Source of the DNA: Baffinella frigidus
Lineage: Eukaryota; Cryptophyceae; Cryptomonadales; Baffinellaceae
Direction: 5' to 3'
Assembly (NCBI GenBank): GCA_026770585.1
Contig: MU647657.1
Span: forward strand, 44,800-59,651
Length of the DNA: 14,852 nucleotides
The notes under the pieces are model-generated. The model worked only from the letters and a program-made list of their open reading frames with translations. It had not been told where the DNA came from and ran no database searches. Shown here piece after piece: positions 1-6,750 of the stretch. Position 1 is the first letter of the stretch, and each line of letters begins with the position of its first letter. The translations under genes were made by a program, and so were the position numbers.

Positions 1-122
1 CTCCCTCTCTCTCTCTCTCCTTCCCTCTCTCCGTCCCTCTCTCCTTCCCTCTCTCCTTCCCTCTCTCCTTCCCTCTCTCCTTCCCTCTCTCCTTCCCTCT
101 CTCCCTCCCTCTCTCTCTCTCT
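1..122. repeat. CT-rich microsatellite with 12-bp higher-order unit
   Basis: A polypyrimidine tract made of CT dinucleotides and a repeated 12-mer TTCCCTCTCTCC, about six units with single substitutions. It is cut by the window edge, so its true length is unknown. No coding potential. Confidence 0.9.
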
Positions 123-178
123 AATGCGTGGATCCCGGGCAAGCAGGTGATTGAGTCATCGGTGCGGACCGAACGCGA

Positions 179-213
179 GATGGAGCAGGCTCTTGAGATG
201 CTCCGTTAGGTCC
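179..213 (+). repeat. Short dispersed repeat D, copy 1
   Basis: Begins GATGGAGCAGGCTCTTGAGA and ends GCTCCGTTAGGTCC. Related copies lie at 618-653 and 872-909. The last 19 bases recur exactly at 275-293, so this repeat flanks the truncated family B piece at 216-275 and abuts the family A copy at 296. Confidence 0.7.
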
Positions 214-215
214 AT

Positions 216-275
216 TGACCGCCAAAAGGTCGTAGGCAGGTCCTAGGGCCCTACGGTAGGGCGTAAGCGCACTGG
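216..275. mobile_element. Family B foldback element, truncated
   Basis: Carries the family B core: a GGTCSTAGGCAGGTCCTAGG-like stretch, then GCCCTACGGTAGGGCGTA. The outer terminal repeat (GCCACTTAAGGGATA in full copies) is missing on the right, and the left outer end is also absent. Flanked by 19-bp direct repeats at 195-213 and 275-293, so it may have been caught in a local duplication. Confidence 0.6.
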
Positions 276-295
276 AGATGCTCCGTTAGGTCCGT

Positions 296-416
296 TACAG
301 GGACACCTCCCTCACAAGAAACACCCATCCCCCTAGGACCACCATAGGGCCCTAGGCATGGCTCTACTGTAGGTTCCTAGGGGGGGGCGGTTTCTTATGA
401 GCGAGGTACCCCTGTA
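296..416. mobile_element. Family A foldback MITE, copy A1
   Basis: About 121 bp. The right arm is canonical, ending GAGCGAGGTACCCCTGTA. The left arm has diverged (TACAGGGACACCTCCCTCAC). The centre carries CCATAGGGCCCTAGGCATGG. The right end runs straight into a family E fragment (417-457). Confidence 0.8.
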
Positions 417-457
417 GGTTCTTCGAGCTCCCACCATAGGCGGACACTGCAACTGGC
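417..457 (+). repeat. Family E repeat, right-arm fragment
   Basis: GGTTCTTCGAGCTCCCACCA followed by TAGGCGGACACTG matches the right arm of the E repeats at 5257-5336 and 12469-12552. Copy A1 sits at its left edge, so the MITE probably inserted into an older E copy. Confidence 0.65.
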
Positions 458-475
458 CACGCCAGGTCATTTTAC

Positions 476-580
476 TGTCCCTTCAGTGGCGAGGGGGTCT
501 CAAAGGACCCCCTACAGGCCCTAGGCAGGTCCTAGGGGCCTACGGTAGGGCGTATGAGCCTACTGGCCACTTAAGGGATA
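476..580. mobile_element. Family B foldback element, copy B2
   Basis: About 105 bp. The right end is canonical (GGCCACTTAAGGGATA). The left end TGTCCCTTCAGTGGC is its diverged inverted partner. The core contains AGGCAGGTCCTAGGGGCCTA and GGTAGGGCGTATGAGCCTAC. No clear target-site duplication is visible. Confidence 0.8.
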
Positions 581-617
581 CGATCTTCGGGTAAAGTTGA
601 TTCTACCCGGGAAACAG

Positions 618-653
618 ATGGAGCAGGCTCTGGAGATGTTCTGTTAGGTGCGT
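618..653 (+). repeat. Short dispersed repeat D, copy 2
   Basis: GATGGAGCAGGCTCTGGAGA then TGTTCTGTTAGGTGCG, a slightly diverged copy of 179-213. Copy A2 follows 47 bases downstream. Confidence 0.7.
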
Positions 654-700
654 CAGATTTTGCCCCGGATTTCCTGGGGGGGGGGCAACTCAGCGCCTGC

Positions 701-826
701 TACAGGGGTACCTCGCTCATAAGAAACTGCCCCCCCCCCCTAGGACCACCATAGGGTCCTAGGCATAGGCCTACTGTAGGGTCCTAGGGGGGGGGGGCTG
801 TTTCTTATGAGCGAGGTACCCCTGTA
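701..826. mobile_element. Family A foldback MITE, copy A2
   Basis: About 126 bp with both termini canonical: TACAGGGGTACCTCGCTCAT at the left and its inverted partner ATGAGCGAGGTACCCCTGTA at the right. The inner C-run and G-run are expanded to about 11-12 bases. TA occurs at both ends, consistent with a TA target duplication. It has no open frame of its own. Confidence 0.9.
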
Positions 827-871
827 CGTGGAGAAGGGGACACTACGTTCAGGTTATGGATGGTGTGAGGT

Positions 872-909
872 GAGATGGAGCAGGCGCGTGAGATGCTCCG
901 TCAGGTCCG
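872..909 (+). repeat. Short dispersed repeat D, copy 3
   Basis: GATGGAGCAGGCGCGTGAGA then TGCTCCGTCAGGTCCG. Copy A3 begins two bases later, as A1 does after the 275-293 copy of the same tail. Confidence 0.7.
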
Positions 910-910
910 A

Positions 911-1031
911 TACAGGGGTACCTCGCTCATAAGAAACTGCCCCCCCCCTAGGACCACCATAGGGCCCTAGGCATAGGCCTACTGCAGGGTCCTAGGGGGG
1001 GACGTTTTCTTATGAGCGAGGTACCCCTGTA
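911..1031. mobile_element. Family A foldback MITE, copy A3
   Basis: Both 20-bp termini are canonical and flanked by TA. The right end continues into AGGTTGTTCGAGCTTCCAAC, a family E fragment, so this copy is nested in the same type of sequence as A1. Confidence 0.9.
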
Positions 1032-1051
1032 GGTTGTTCGAGCTTCCAACA
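1032..1051 (+). repeat. Family E repeat, short right-arm fragment
   Basis: GGTTGTTCGAGCTTCCAAC matches the E right-arm word GGTTCTTCGAGCTCCCAAC at 5267 onward. It is squeezed between copies A3 and A4. Confidence 0.5.
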
Positions 1052-1178
1052 TGCAGGGATACATGTACCTCGCTCATAAGAAACCGCCACCCCCTAGGAC
1101 CCTACAGTAGGACCATGCCTAGGGCCCTATGCCGGTCCTAGGGGGGGGGCGGTTTCTTATGAGCGAGGTACCCCTGTA
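1052..1178. mobile_element. Family A foldback MITE, copy A4
   Basis: The right terminus is canonical. The left is TGCAGGGATACATGTACCTC, with a few extra bases inside the terminal repeat. The inner arms pair exactly (AAACCGCC opposite GGCGGTTT). Only about 20 bp separate it from copy A3. Confidence 0.85.
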
Positions 1179-1408
1179 GGAGGTGGAGATAGAATCCATC
1201 CGGGAAAATCTCGTAAGAGCGGCCGATACGGGGTAGAGTATGTAGCACAATGCGGAAGGCATGTGCAGCGCTGACGCTGGTTGTTTGGCAATAAATTACC
1301 AATCTCGCATGCAGGGCCACAGGACTAGTACAGGTACAATGTAGCCCTAATCCAGGGCTACCAGTACATAGACGGTGCCCTTGTTGACAGTTCGGTCTTT
1401 GCCGTCTC

Positions 1409-1513
1409 TATCCCTTAAGTGACCAGTAGGCTCATACGCCCTACCGTAGGGCCCTAGGACCTGCCTAGGACCTCTTGGCCGTCAACTTTGACGGTATGGC
1501 CACTTAAGGGATA
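1409..1513. mobile_element. Family B foldback element, copy B3
   Basis: Termini TATCCCTTAAGTGACC and GGCCACTTAAGGGATA are inverted repeats. The core reads CGCCCTACCGTAGGGCCCTA then GGACCTGCCTAGGACC. The loop CCGTCAACTTTGACGG is itself a small palindrome. Confidence 0.88.
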
Positions 1514-1544
1514 CGCCGTGTCCACTCGACACGGGGAGGAGAAG

Positions 1545-1664
1545 TACAGGGGTACCTCGTTCGTAAGAAAGCGCCACCCCCCCTAGGACCACCAGAGGCT
1601 TTAGGCATAGCCCTACTGTAGGGTACTAGGGGGCCTTGCTTTCTCATGAGCGAGGTACCCCTGT
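1545..1664. mobile_element. Family A foldback MITE, copy A5
   Basis: Left terminus TACAGGGGTACCTCGTTCGT and right terminus ATGAGCGAGGTACCCCTGTG. Both arms carry AAAGC/GCTTT in place of the usual AAACC/GGTTT. The element lies about 30 bp upstream of the truncated paralogue fragment at 1697 and may mark its break. Confidence 0.85.
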
Positions 1665-1696
1665 GGGAGGAGAGATGCGCCAGCCCCCATCTTGTC

Positions 1697-1759
1697 CGTC
1701 GGTGGACTGCAGCACGGCGTTGGAAAGCCCCAGTCGTCTTCAGGTCCTTTAGGTGTTAA
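1697..1759 (+). pseudogene. Truncated paralogue of the last exon of the 7458-8407 gene
   Basis: Read from 1697, the frame ends at TAA 1757-1759 and encodes a tail with Trp-Lys-Ala-Pro followed by Ser-Phe-Arg-Cys and stop. The predicted second exon of the minus-strand gene at 7458-8407 has Trp-Lys-Ala-Pro and ends Ser-Phe-Arg-Phe-stop. About 18 bases of that exon are absent here between the two motifs. Nucleotide similarity continues past the stop: 1743-1806 matches the reverse complement of 7410-7473 at about 55 of 64 positions without gaps. No N-terminal part is present, and MITE A5 ends just upstream at 1664. I read it as a dispersed 3'-end fragment of a gene family. The protein-level match is short. 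Confidence 0.5.
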
Positions 1760-2010
1760 ATGCTCCCAACATAGCCCAACGACACGACCGTCCGTTGAAA
1801 GGATCTGAGCCGTCCCCTCCAGCCTGATCGCGAGGCGGGCGAGACTCGGTCCACACTGCGTTCAATCATCGATCAAACATCGATCAATCGGTGGTCAATT
1901 TAGCCACCGGGGAATGAAGCCGACCCCGCTCAGTCTCCTTGTCCGCTCGCCGGTCTGAGTCGTTGAAATGGAATGGTTGAATGCGACATTCCAGGGATCG
2001 TAGCGCGGTC

Positions 2011-2570
2011 CTAGGTGGGGTGCGGGTCCTTGTATTCGAGATACAGCCAATGTGTTCGCGAGAATGTTTTGCAGGAGGTATCTCGCTCATTTGCGATCAT
2101 CTCTTGCATGGCAAAGGACAACTCCTCGGCACACAAGGTGGGGGATTGGCCGCTCTCAGCACGCGGGGTGCGGCAATCAACCCATTCGGATGAGAGGAGA
2201 TGGATTGTGCGGGCTGTCGGGAGGGGGGGCGTGACGCAGCTGCCGGAGGGTCACTTTTGAAGTTGTATTCACAACATCCGGCTTGATCTGCACGTATGCG
2301 TGCGTCACGCCGGCACCCTATCTCGTTTGCACCCTGCTATCTACATCCCGACCTCTCGGCCATCTCATCTCTCGCTCTCATCTCTCGCTCTCCACGAGCT
2401 CACCACCGGGTCGCGTTGCCGCACAAAGAGCTCTTCTTCTGCCCCGACAGGTTTCTGTTGGTGAGGGAGGACTTGCGATAATTGAACGACTTGTTGGGGG
2501 GCGTCGACTGCGGGGCGGAGCCCACGGCCTTCTGGTCACGCGAGTCGATGACCTCCTGCTGCGTCGGCAT
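2011..2570 (-). CDS. Predicted two-exon small protein, unknown function
   Basis: Exon 1 runs 2570 to 2404, opening with ATG in good context (AAGCATGCC). It encodes 55 codons of a polar, Gln/Ser/Lys-rich, probably disordered segment (starting MPTQQEVIDSRDQKAV) with clear G/C preference at third positions. Unspliced, it stops at 2400-2402, but that stop overlaps a strong donor, GTGAGC at 2403-2398. An acceptor CAG ends at 2240 after a 164-base intron, and the phase fits. Exon 2 (2239 to 2011) adds 75 residues, including CAEELSFAMQEMIANERD and an aromatic stretch THWLYLEYKD, ending in TAG. The total is 131 residues. I recognise no domain. Exon 2 contains a 21-base family A terminus (2071-2091). 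It faces away from the 3197-4567 gene, with about 625 bp between. Exon 1 is better supported than exon 2. Confidence 0.42.
2071..2091. mobile_element. Solo family A terminus
   Basis: GCAGGAGGTATCTCGCTCAT resembles the family A end ACAGGGGTACCTCGCTCAT, with no partner arm nearby. It lies inside predicted exon 2 of the minus-strand gene, where it would be translated on the other strand. Confidence 0.5.
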
Positions 2571-3196
2571 GCTTGCTTGCTTCTCGATGAGGATGGTCCT
2601 CGGACTTCTTTCTCGCGGCGACGGGCAGGACGGCTGGGAGACGCGTCGGCGGCGGGGGCGGCTGCAAGCTGGCGCGGGGGCAGGAGGGCTCTTAAGGATG
2701 GCAGGTAGGCCTCTTGGTTGTTTTCAGATGGGACTTTTGCGCCTGCGTGTGTAATGATACACCCTTGCTGCGTGTGATGAACGGGGAAATAGGATGACGG
2801 GCGTCATTGACCGTGGAGATTCCGTGGATTCCACCTCGTGTGGACGAATTGGCCTTTAGAAAGTCGGTTCGTCAGCATGGTTGATAAATTTAGATTTATT
2901 TATGTCCCTGTAGTGCACGAGACTGTTCGAGATTGTTCGAGAAACGTGAAACGACTCGCGAGGATTGCGACCCAAGCACATGAGTGGGACACATGACCGT
3001 CGTAAGGGGGTCAGGAGCTCCTCCAAATTTGGATACGGTACGATTCCCCCAAGATGAGCAACCCCTGTCGAGAGGAGGTGCCCGTCAGCTCTGTGACGGT
3101 CACGAGGTTCCTCGAAGGGCTTCGAGATAAGGGACAAGACACTTACAACGAACCTTCTAGAAAGTTCCAAATGCCGGGAATAGTGTCATCAAGGTG
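2571..3196. other. Intergenic region between divergent genes
   Basis: Separates the minus-strand start at 2570 from the plus-strand start at 3197. A minus-strand open frame of 104 codons (2856-3170) is present, but its codon use lacks the G/C third-position bias of the neighbours, so I leave it uncalled. A tandem TGTTCGAGA occurs near 2925-2940. I see no convincing TATA box or other promoter element, though the promoters of both genes should lie here. Confidence 0.4.
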
Positions 3197-4567
3197 ATGG
3201 AGAAGAATCGAGAAGTTATTTTACTACACATATCCTGTTTTCGGTTATGGATCGTGTTTCTTGTCAGCCAGTTGGCGGACGTGTGCACGCTGGCGGCCCC
3301 CTTCTCGTCCGGCATGGGTCTAGAATTACTGAATATTTCCTCTTGCGTCCGGTGCACACGAGGAGAAGACCCAGCTCCACAACCATCCTTCCCAGTCACA
3401 AGCATGCTCGCGTGGGGGATGGACGCAATCAAGAACATCCAGAAGCACGTCGGGATCCCCGTCGACGACGGCGACGGAGACAACGAGGACCGTATCAAGG
3501 TGCCGCACCCAAGCCAGGGGGGTCGCCACGTCGACTTCTTCGACCGGAAAGCTGACGTCCACATCAACACGGAGTCCTTCAGTCCCCCGGTGTCGGAGCG
3601 GGGCGCCGTATCTACGAGGAACATCGAAGGGCGCGTCGGGAGCGCTGGGCACTCTAGCAAGAGGGAGAGCAACGTCAGCTTCCTGGAACCGTCGATCTCG
3701 GCCAGCAAAGCCTCCTCCCAGTTCGACGATCAAATGGCGGAGCGTGAGCTGCTGGCCAAGGCTCGCAGGAGAAACCAAGCGAAGCTCGCGAAGCTGGGCG
3801 AAGAACTGGTCGCGGCGCGTTTCCAAGGGCACGATAACGACTCGTCGCTCGTCAAGGCGATCAAGTCAAGGCTCCTAGACCTCCGCCTTTGCGCGCAGGA
3901 GCAGGAGCACCAGTGGACCCACCTCGAGGACACGATCATGCAGCCCAAAGGATACATCCACATCAACACGGAGTTCAAAGAGTCCCTCCGGTTCCGCCCG
4001 CGCTCCGACAAAGGCTCCAGGGGGCGGCTTCTCACCGACGACGGTGAAATCATGTTCGAGGGGCGCTGTCTCTCCTCGGAAGGCCCGGGACCGATCGCGC
4101 GGTCCATCTACTCCGAAGCGTCGTCCCCCACCCGTGCCGCCAGATCCCCCCCCGCTTCCCGCCAGGACTCCTTCAGTCGGTCCCGCCAGGACTCCTTCAG
4201 TCGGCGGAACAACACATCATCGGCGGATGACGAAATCGTCTTGACGGGGCGCAGCCTCTCCACCGAAGACAGGAGTTCGATCCCGCGCGCCCTCTCCTCC
4301 CAATCTCCGCCCCCCACCCGTGGCTCCAGATCCCCCCCCGCCACCCGCCAGGAGAGCTCCTTCCGGCGCCGGGCGGAGACATCATCGATGGGGGACGGCT
4401 CGGGCTCGGTCGCGCGTTCCGGGGAAGGCCCGGGCTCGATCGCGCGATCCCGCTCCTCCGAATCTTCGTCCCCGACACGCGCCGCTTCCAGCTCCCCCCT
4501 CGCCACCAGCCGCCGCCCGCCATCCAAGAAGTTCGTTCCAGTGAGGACCTTTTTGGGACCTTTTTAG
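3197..4567 (+). CDS. Large disordered Ser/Arg/Pro-rich repeat protein
   Basis: The first ATG is at 3197 (an in-frame GTG precedes it), giving 456 residues. Residues 1-40 hold a hydrophobic run (ILLHISCFRLWIVFLVSQLA) that could be a signal peptide or anchor. A second ATG at 3404 (residue 70) follows a possible acceptor TTCCCAG, and G/C third-position bias becomes uniform from there, so the true start may be 3404. Residues 175-245 are helical and charged. HINTE occurs at about 122-126 and 255-259. From about 284 to the end there are three diverged 45-55-residue repeats built on GR(C/S)LS(S/T)E, SPTR or PPTR, and SPPA(S/T)RQ, with an exact tandem RQDSFSR (24-bp units, 4160-4207). RxxS and SP sites suggest multisite phosphorylation. 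No catalytic domain is seen and the function is unknown. A GTGAGG donor near 4541 could splice past the TAG. Confidence 0.62.
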   Translation: MEKNREVILLHISCFRLWIVFLVSQLADVCTLAAPFSSGMGLELLNISSCVRCTRGEDPAPQPSFPVTSMLAWGMDAIKNIQKHVGIPVDDGDGDNEDRIKVPHPSQGGRHVDFFDRKADVHINTESFSPPVSERGAVSTRNIEGRVGSAGHSSKRESNVSFLEPSISASKASSQFDDQMAERELLAKARRRNQAKLAKLGEELVAARFQGHDNDSSLVKAIKSRLLDLRLCAQEQEHQWTHLEDTIMQPKGYIHINTEFKESLRFRPRSDKGSRGRLLTDDGEIMFEGRCLSSEGPGPIARSIYSEASSPTRAARSPPASRQDSFSRSRQDSFSRRNNTSSADDEIVLTGRSLSTEDRSSIPRALSSQSPPPTRGSRSPPATRQESSFRRRAETSSMGDGSGSVARSGEGPGSIARSRSSESSSPTRAASSSPLATSRRPPSKKFVPVRTFLGPF

Positions 4568-4572
4568 GACCT

Positions 4573-4591
4573 TGGGATTGGTGCAATCCCA
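4573..4591 (+). other. Short perfect hairpin after the stop codon
   Basis: TGGGATTG-GTG-CAATCCCA, an 8-bp stem with a 3-base loop, begins six bases after the TAG of the 3197-4567 gene. It would lie in the 3' untranslated region. Just upstream, GGACCTTTTT is repeated in tandem. No known element matches, so its role is unknown. Confidence 0.45.
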
Positions 4592-4619
4592 CCTTAGCCG
4601 GACACCTGGCCGGTAAGCG

Positions 4620-4739
4620 GAGGGGTACCTCGCTGACAAGAAAGCGCCTCCCCCTAGGACCCTACAGTAGCCCTGTGCCTAGGGCCCTACGGTAGTCCCT
4701 AGGGGGTGGACGTTTTCTTATGAGCGAGGTACCCCTGTA
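4620..4739. mobile_element. Family A foldback MITE, copy A6
   Basis: The right terminus is canonical. The left terminus has lost its first bases (GAGGGGTACCTCGCTGACAA). It lies 53 bp after the stop of the 3197-4567 gene, so it could sit in that gene's 3' untranslated region. Confidence 0.82.
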
Positions 4740-4930
4740 GAGGGACTCAAGCAGAAGCGTGTAGTCAAGCGAGGCGCGCGCGCCGCGGGTGGGGTGCATG
4801 ATTTGCAAGTGAGGTGTGTTACGCCGTGTGGTGTGTAAGTGTGTGAGGTTCGAGTGAAATGCCCACGAGTGGCTGAGTTGCGTGACTCTCCGGCGTTGCA
4901 CGCTTTTACGCGCGGCCCGACCCTGAGCTT

Positions 4931-5062
4931 TACAGGGGTACCTGGCTCATGAGAAACTGACCCCCCCCCTAGCTAGGGCCACCACAGGGCCATAGGCATG
5001 GGCCTACTGTACATGTAGGGTCCTAGGGGGAGGCGCTTTCTTATGAGCGAGGTACCCCTGTA
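4931..5062. mobile_element. Family A foldback MITE, copy A7
   Basis: Termini TACAGGGGTACCTGGCTCAT and ATGAGCGAGGTACCCCTGTA flanked by TA. About 132 bp, with small insertions in the centre (CTAGCTAGGG on the left, TACATGTAGGG on the right). The inner arms do not pair exactly. Confidence 0.87.
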
Positions 5063-5100
5063 CTACACATCAGCGTGTCCTCACTGGCGAGCAACACCTG

Positions 5101-5134
5101 TAGGTCCTTCCGGTCCTTTAGGTCCTTTAGGTCC
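5101..5134 (+). repeat. Short tandem of GGTCCTTTA units
   Basis: Three to four imperfect copies of the 9-mer GGTCCTTTA. The same word begins the E-type repeats at 1743, 7473 (minus) and 12469, so this is probably a slipped piece of an E copy. Confidence 0.55.
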
Positions 5135-5256
5135 GCCCTCGAAACAAGGGCTCCAAAGCCGCCTTCGAACACTGTGGGGGGTTGGAGGCGGGGTGGACAG
5201 CGCCGTCCTCGGCTCGGCACTGCTGACAGCGCACACACGGCGCCACCTCGTCCTCT

Positions 5257-5336
5257 AGGTCCTTGAAGGTTCTTCGAGCTCCCAACATAGGCGGACACCG
5301 GAACTTGTTCTGTAGAAAGGCCATGCTTCCTTTCGG
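5257..5336 (+). repeat. Family E repeat, right arm
   Basis: Runs AGGTCCTTGAAGGTTCTTCG, then GCGGACACCGGAACTTGTTC, and ends in ATGCTTCCTTTCGG. It matches the right arm of the inverted E copy at 12469-12552, and similarity continues into GGATCAC and beyond. No left arm is present here. Confidence 0.75.
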
Positions 5337-5426
5337 ATCACATCAAGCCCCCGCGGGGGGTGGCGAGTGAAAAGACACCCGTCTTTTCTTCCTCAAAGTT
5401 TCAGAAACGACGGCTTCAAAAACGCC

Positions 5427-5472
5427 ATGTTTCTTATGTGAACCGTTTCTTATGGACGAGGTACCACTGTGA
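5427..5472. mobile_element. Family A right-end fragment
   Basis: GTTTCTTATGGACGAGGTAC followed by CACTGT is a diverged family A right end. A second GTTTCTTATGTG lies just before it. It lies between CCCCCGCGGGGG palindromes at about 5347 and 5474. Confidence 0.55.
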
Positions 5473-5581
5473 CCCCCCGCGGGGGTTGTTGCACACCAGG
5501 GCCCAGAAAATCTTCATCTGCTCTACACGTTGTGGACGAATGTAGATGAAGGTGCGAACACCTCGAACCTTCCTAGGAGCA

Positions 5582-5699
5582 TACAGGGATACCTCGCTCA
5601 TAAGAAACGCCCACCCCCCTAGGACCACCATAGGGCCCTAGGCATGTCCTACTGTAGGGTCCTAGGAGTAGGCGGTTTCTTATGAGTGAGGTACCCCTA
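5582..5699. mobile_element. Family A foldback MITE, copy A8
   Basis: Left terminus TACAGGGATACCTCGCTCAT. The right terminus ATGAGTGAGGTACCCCTA has lost two bases near the end. The core is CCATAGGGCCCTAGGCATG. Another terminus-like piece, CCCCTGTACCTCACTCATAA, follows at 5743-5763. Confidence 0.85.
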
Positions 5700-5742
5700 G
5701 ACCACCCTGCAGGGTATTTCCCACCCTTGTACGGGGCGAAGT

Positions 5743-5763
5743 GCCCCTGTACCTCACTCATAA
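5743..5763. mobile_element. Family A terminus fragment
   Basis: CCTGTACCTCACTCATAAG resembles the inner part of the family A left end (GTACCTCGCTCATAAG). It lies 43 bp beyond copy A8 with no matching arm, so it is probably a remnant of a second insertion. Confidence 0.45.
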
Positions 5764-5874
5764 GGTGCGTGTAATCTGAGAACGGACGGTGGATTCGGGT
5801 GGGGTAGGTTACTGATTACTGAATTTATTAAAGAGGGTTCGCCGTTATTGCCTAACCCGTGCCATTACCAGACT

Positions 5875-6459
5875 ATGATCGGTCCATTTTATACCCCGCT
5901 CAGTCTGTCTCCGAGGGATGCTCCCCGAAGATTGGCGCGGATGAAGTTAACGACGAAGGAGAGGTTTGGTAGGTCCACGAGTTTTGACAGACTTATCAGC
6001 CCGGTCTCATCGATATAGACCTATCATTCCGGGCGGGGTCGGGTTCTTGAAAAAGGGAGGAGTTGTATTGGTTAACCGCTCATCCGATCGGTTAGCCAAT
6101 CCAACTCAGGTCGGCTCCTTCAGGGAGCCGACTCCTCCATCCGGCTGTATGTGGTTAAATTTACCCCGTGGCTATTCCGCGATGGTTGTACCACATTTGA
6201 CCTTCCAAGACTCATGCCTCCACCTCTCATAGGTGACATTCCAGAGAGGCACTTGGTGGGGCATGCCATAAGGTCCTGTGGACCTTCTGAGTCGTCTGCA
6301 TGTATGCATGTGTGGCTTAAAGAACCTTGGCCTGCAAGGTTCCACTCATTCTATCGTGGTTTGGGTCAGGATCGACCGCGCGTTGTAAGACTTTACAAGA
6401 ACACAAAACTCTTCTTTCCCAGCTCAGTGCCTTCGTTTCCTTTATGGGTTCCCCAGTAA
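5875..6459 (+). pseudogene. Unrecognised decayed gene with three overlapping open frames
   Basis: Three frames carry protein-like text in sequence. Frame one starts ATG 5875 and stops at 6016-6018 (47 residues, MIGPFYTPLSLSPRDAPRRL at the start). Frame two is open from about 5966 to 6232 and includes YRPIIPGGVGFLKKGGVVLV. Frame three is open from 6076 to 6459 and includes PRLMPPPLIGDIPERHLVGH and ends FPLWVPQ. Base composition and codon third positions are less GC-rich than in the other genes here, suggesting a different origin. The pattern fits one coding sequence broken by two frameshifts, or exons (a possible acceptor CTTCAG ends at 6123). I do not recognise the family. A decayed mobile-element gene or other foreign insert is possible. 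Confidence 0.3.
6110..6132 (+). other. Perfect 9-bp hairpin
   Basis: GTCGGCTCC-TTCAG-GGAGCCGAC. The stem is perfect, but no T-run follows, and it lies inside overlapping open frames. It resembles a bacterial terminator only superficially. Confidence 0.5.
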
Positions 6460-6474
6460 TTCCCTTGCACATGT

Positions 6475-6535
6475 TGAATGTGTTTCAGGAGAACGATACA
6501 GAACGCGCTGAATGTGTTTCAGGAGAACGATACAG
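6475..6535 (+). repeat. Tandem duplication, 34-bp period
   Basis: A 27-base word beginning TGAATGTGTTTCAGGAGAAC occurs exactly at 6475-6501 and 6509-6535, separated by 7 bases. The identity implies a recent duplication. It lies just downstream of the decayed gene. Confidence 0.85.
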
Positions 6536-6576
6536 CGAGCTCCTCAACCCTAGCATCAGCTCTCAGCCGCGGGCCG

Positions 6577-6697
6577 TACAGGGGTACCTCGCTCATAAAA
6601 AACTGCCCCCCCCCTAGGACCACCGTAGGGCCCTAGGCATGGGCCTACTGTAGGGTCCTAGGGGGGAGCAGTTTCTTATGAGCGAGGTACACCTGTA
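6577..6697. mobile_element. Family A foldback MITE, copy A9
   Basis: Termini TACAGGGGTACCTCGCTCAT and ATGAGCGAGGTACACCTGTA, flanked by TA. The inner arms pair as AAACTGC opposite GCAGTTT, a matched change relative to A4 and A10. Confidence 0.9.
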
Positions 6698-6750
6698 AAC
6701 CTCCACACGCGCTCGACTCTCCCCTCTGTCCCGCTATCCCAGCGCGACCC

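Noticed and set aside
1409-1521. Target-site duplication around family B copy B3
   Set aside because: GCCGTCTC and GCCGTGTC flank it imperfectly and out of register, and other B copies show no matching duplication.
2283-2754. Plus-strand frames of 141 and 90 codons
   Set aside because: They overlap the minus-strand exon at 2404-2570, which has better codon preference and a good start context. The plus-strand text is low-complexity Leu/Arg/Ala.
2856-3170. Minus-strand frame of 104 codons
   Set aside because: It has an ATG and mixed composition, but codon third positions show no bias and no domain is recognised. Kept only as a note in the intergenic entry.
3157-3832. Minus-strand open frames of 168 and 183 codons
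   Set aside because: They lie opposite the better-supported plus-strand gene, and their openness follows from its GC-rich codon use.
4108-4592. Minus-strand Arg/Gly-rich frames of 131-139 codons
   Set aside because: They are antisense readings of the Ser/Arg/Pro repeat region of the 3197-4567 gene.
6110-6132. Intrinsic bacterial-type terminator
   Set aside because: The stem is strong but no T-run follows, and everything else points to a eukaryotic nucleus.
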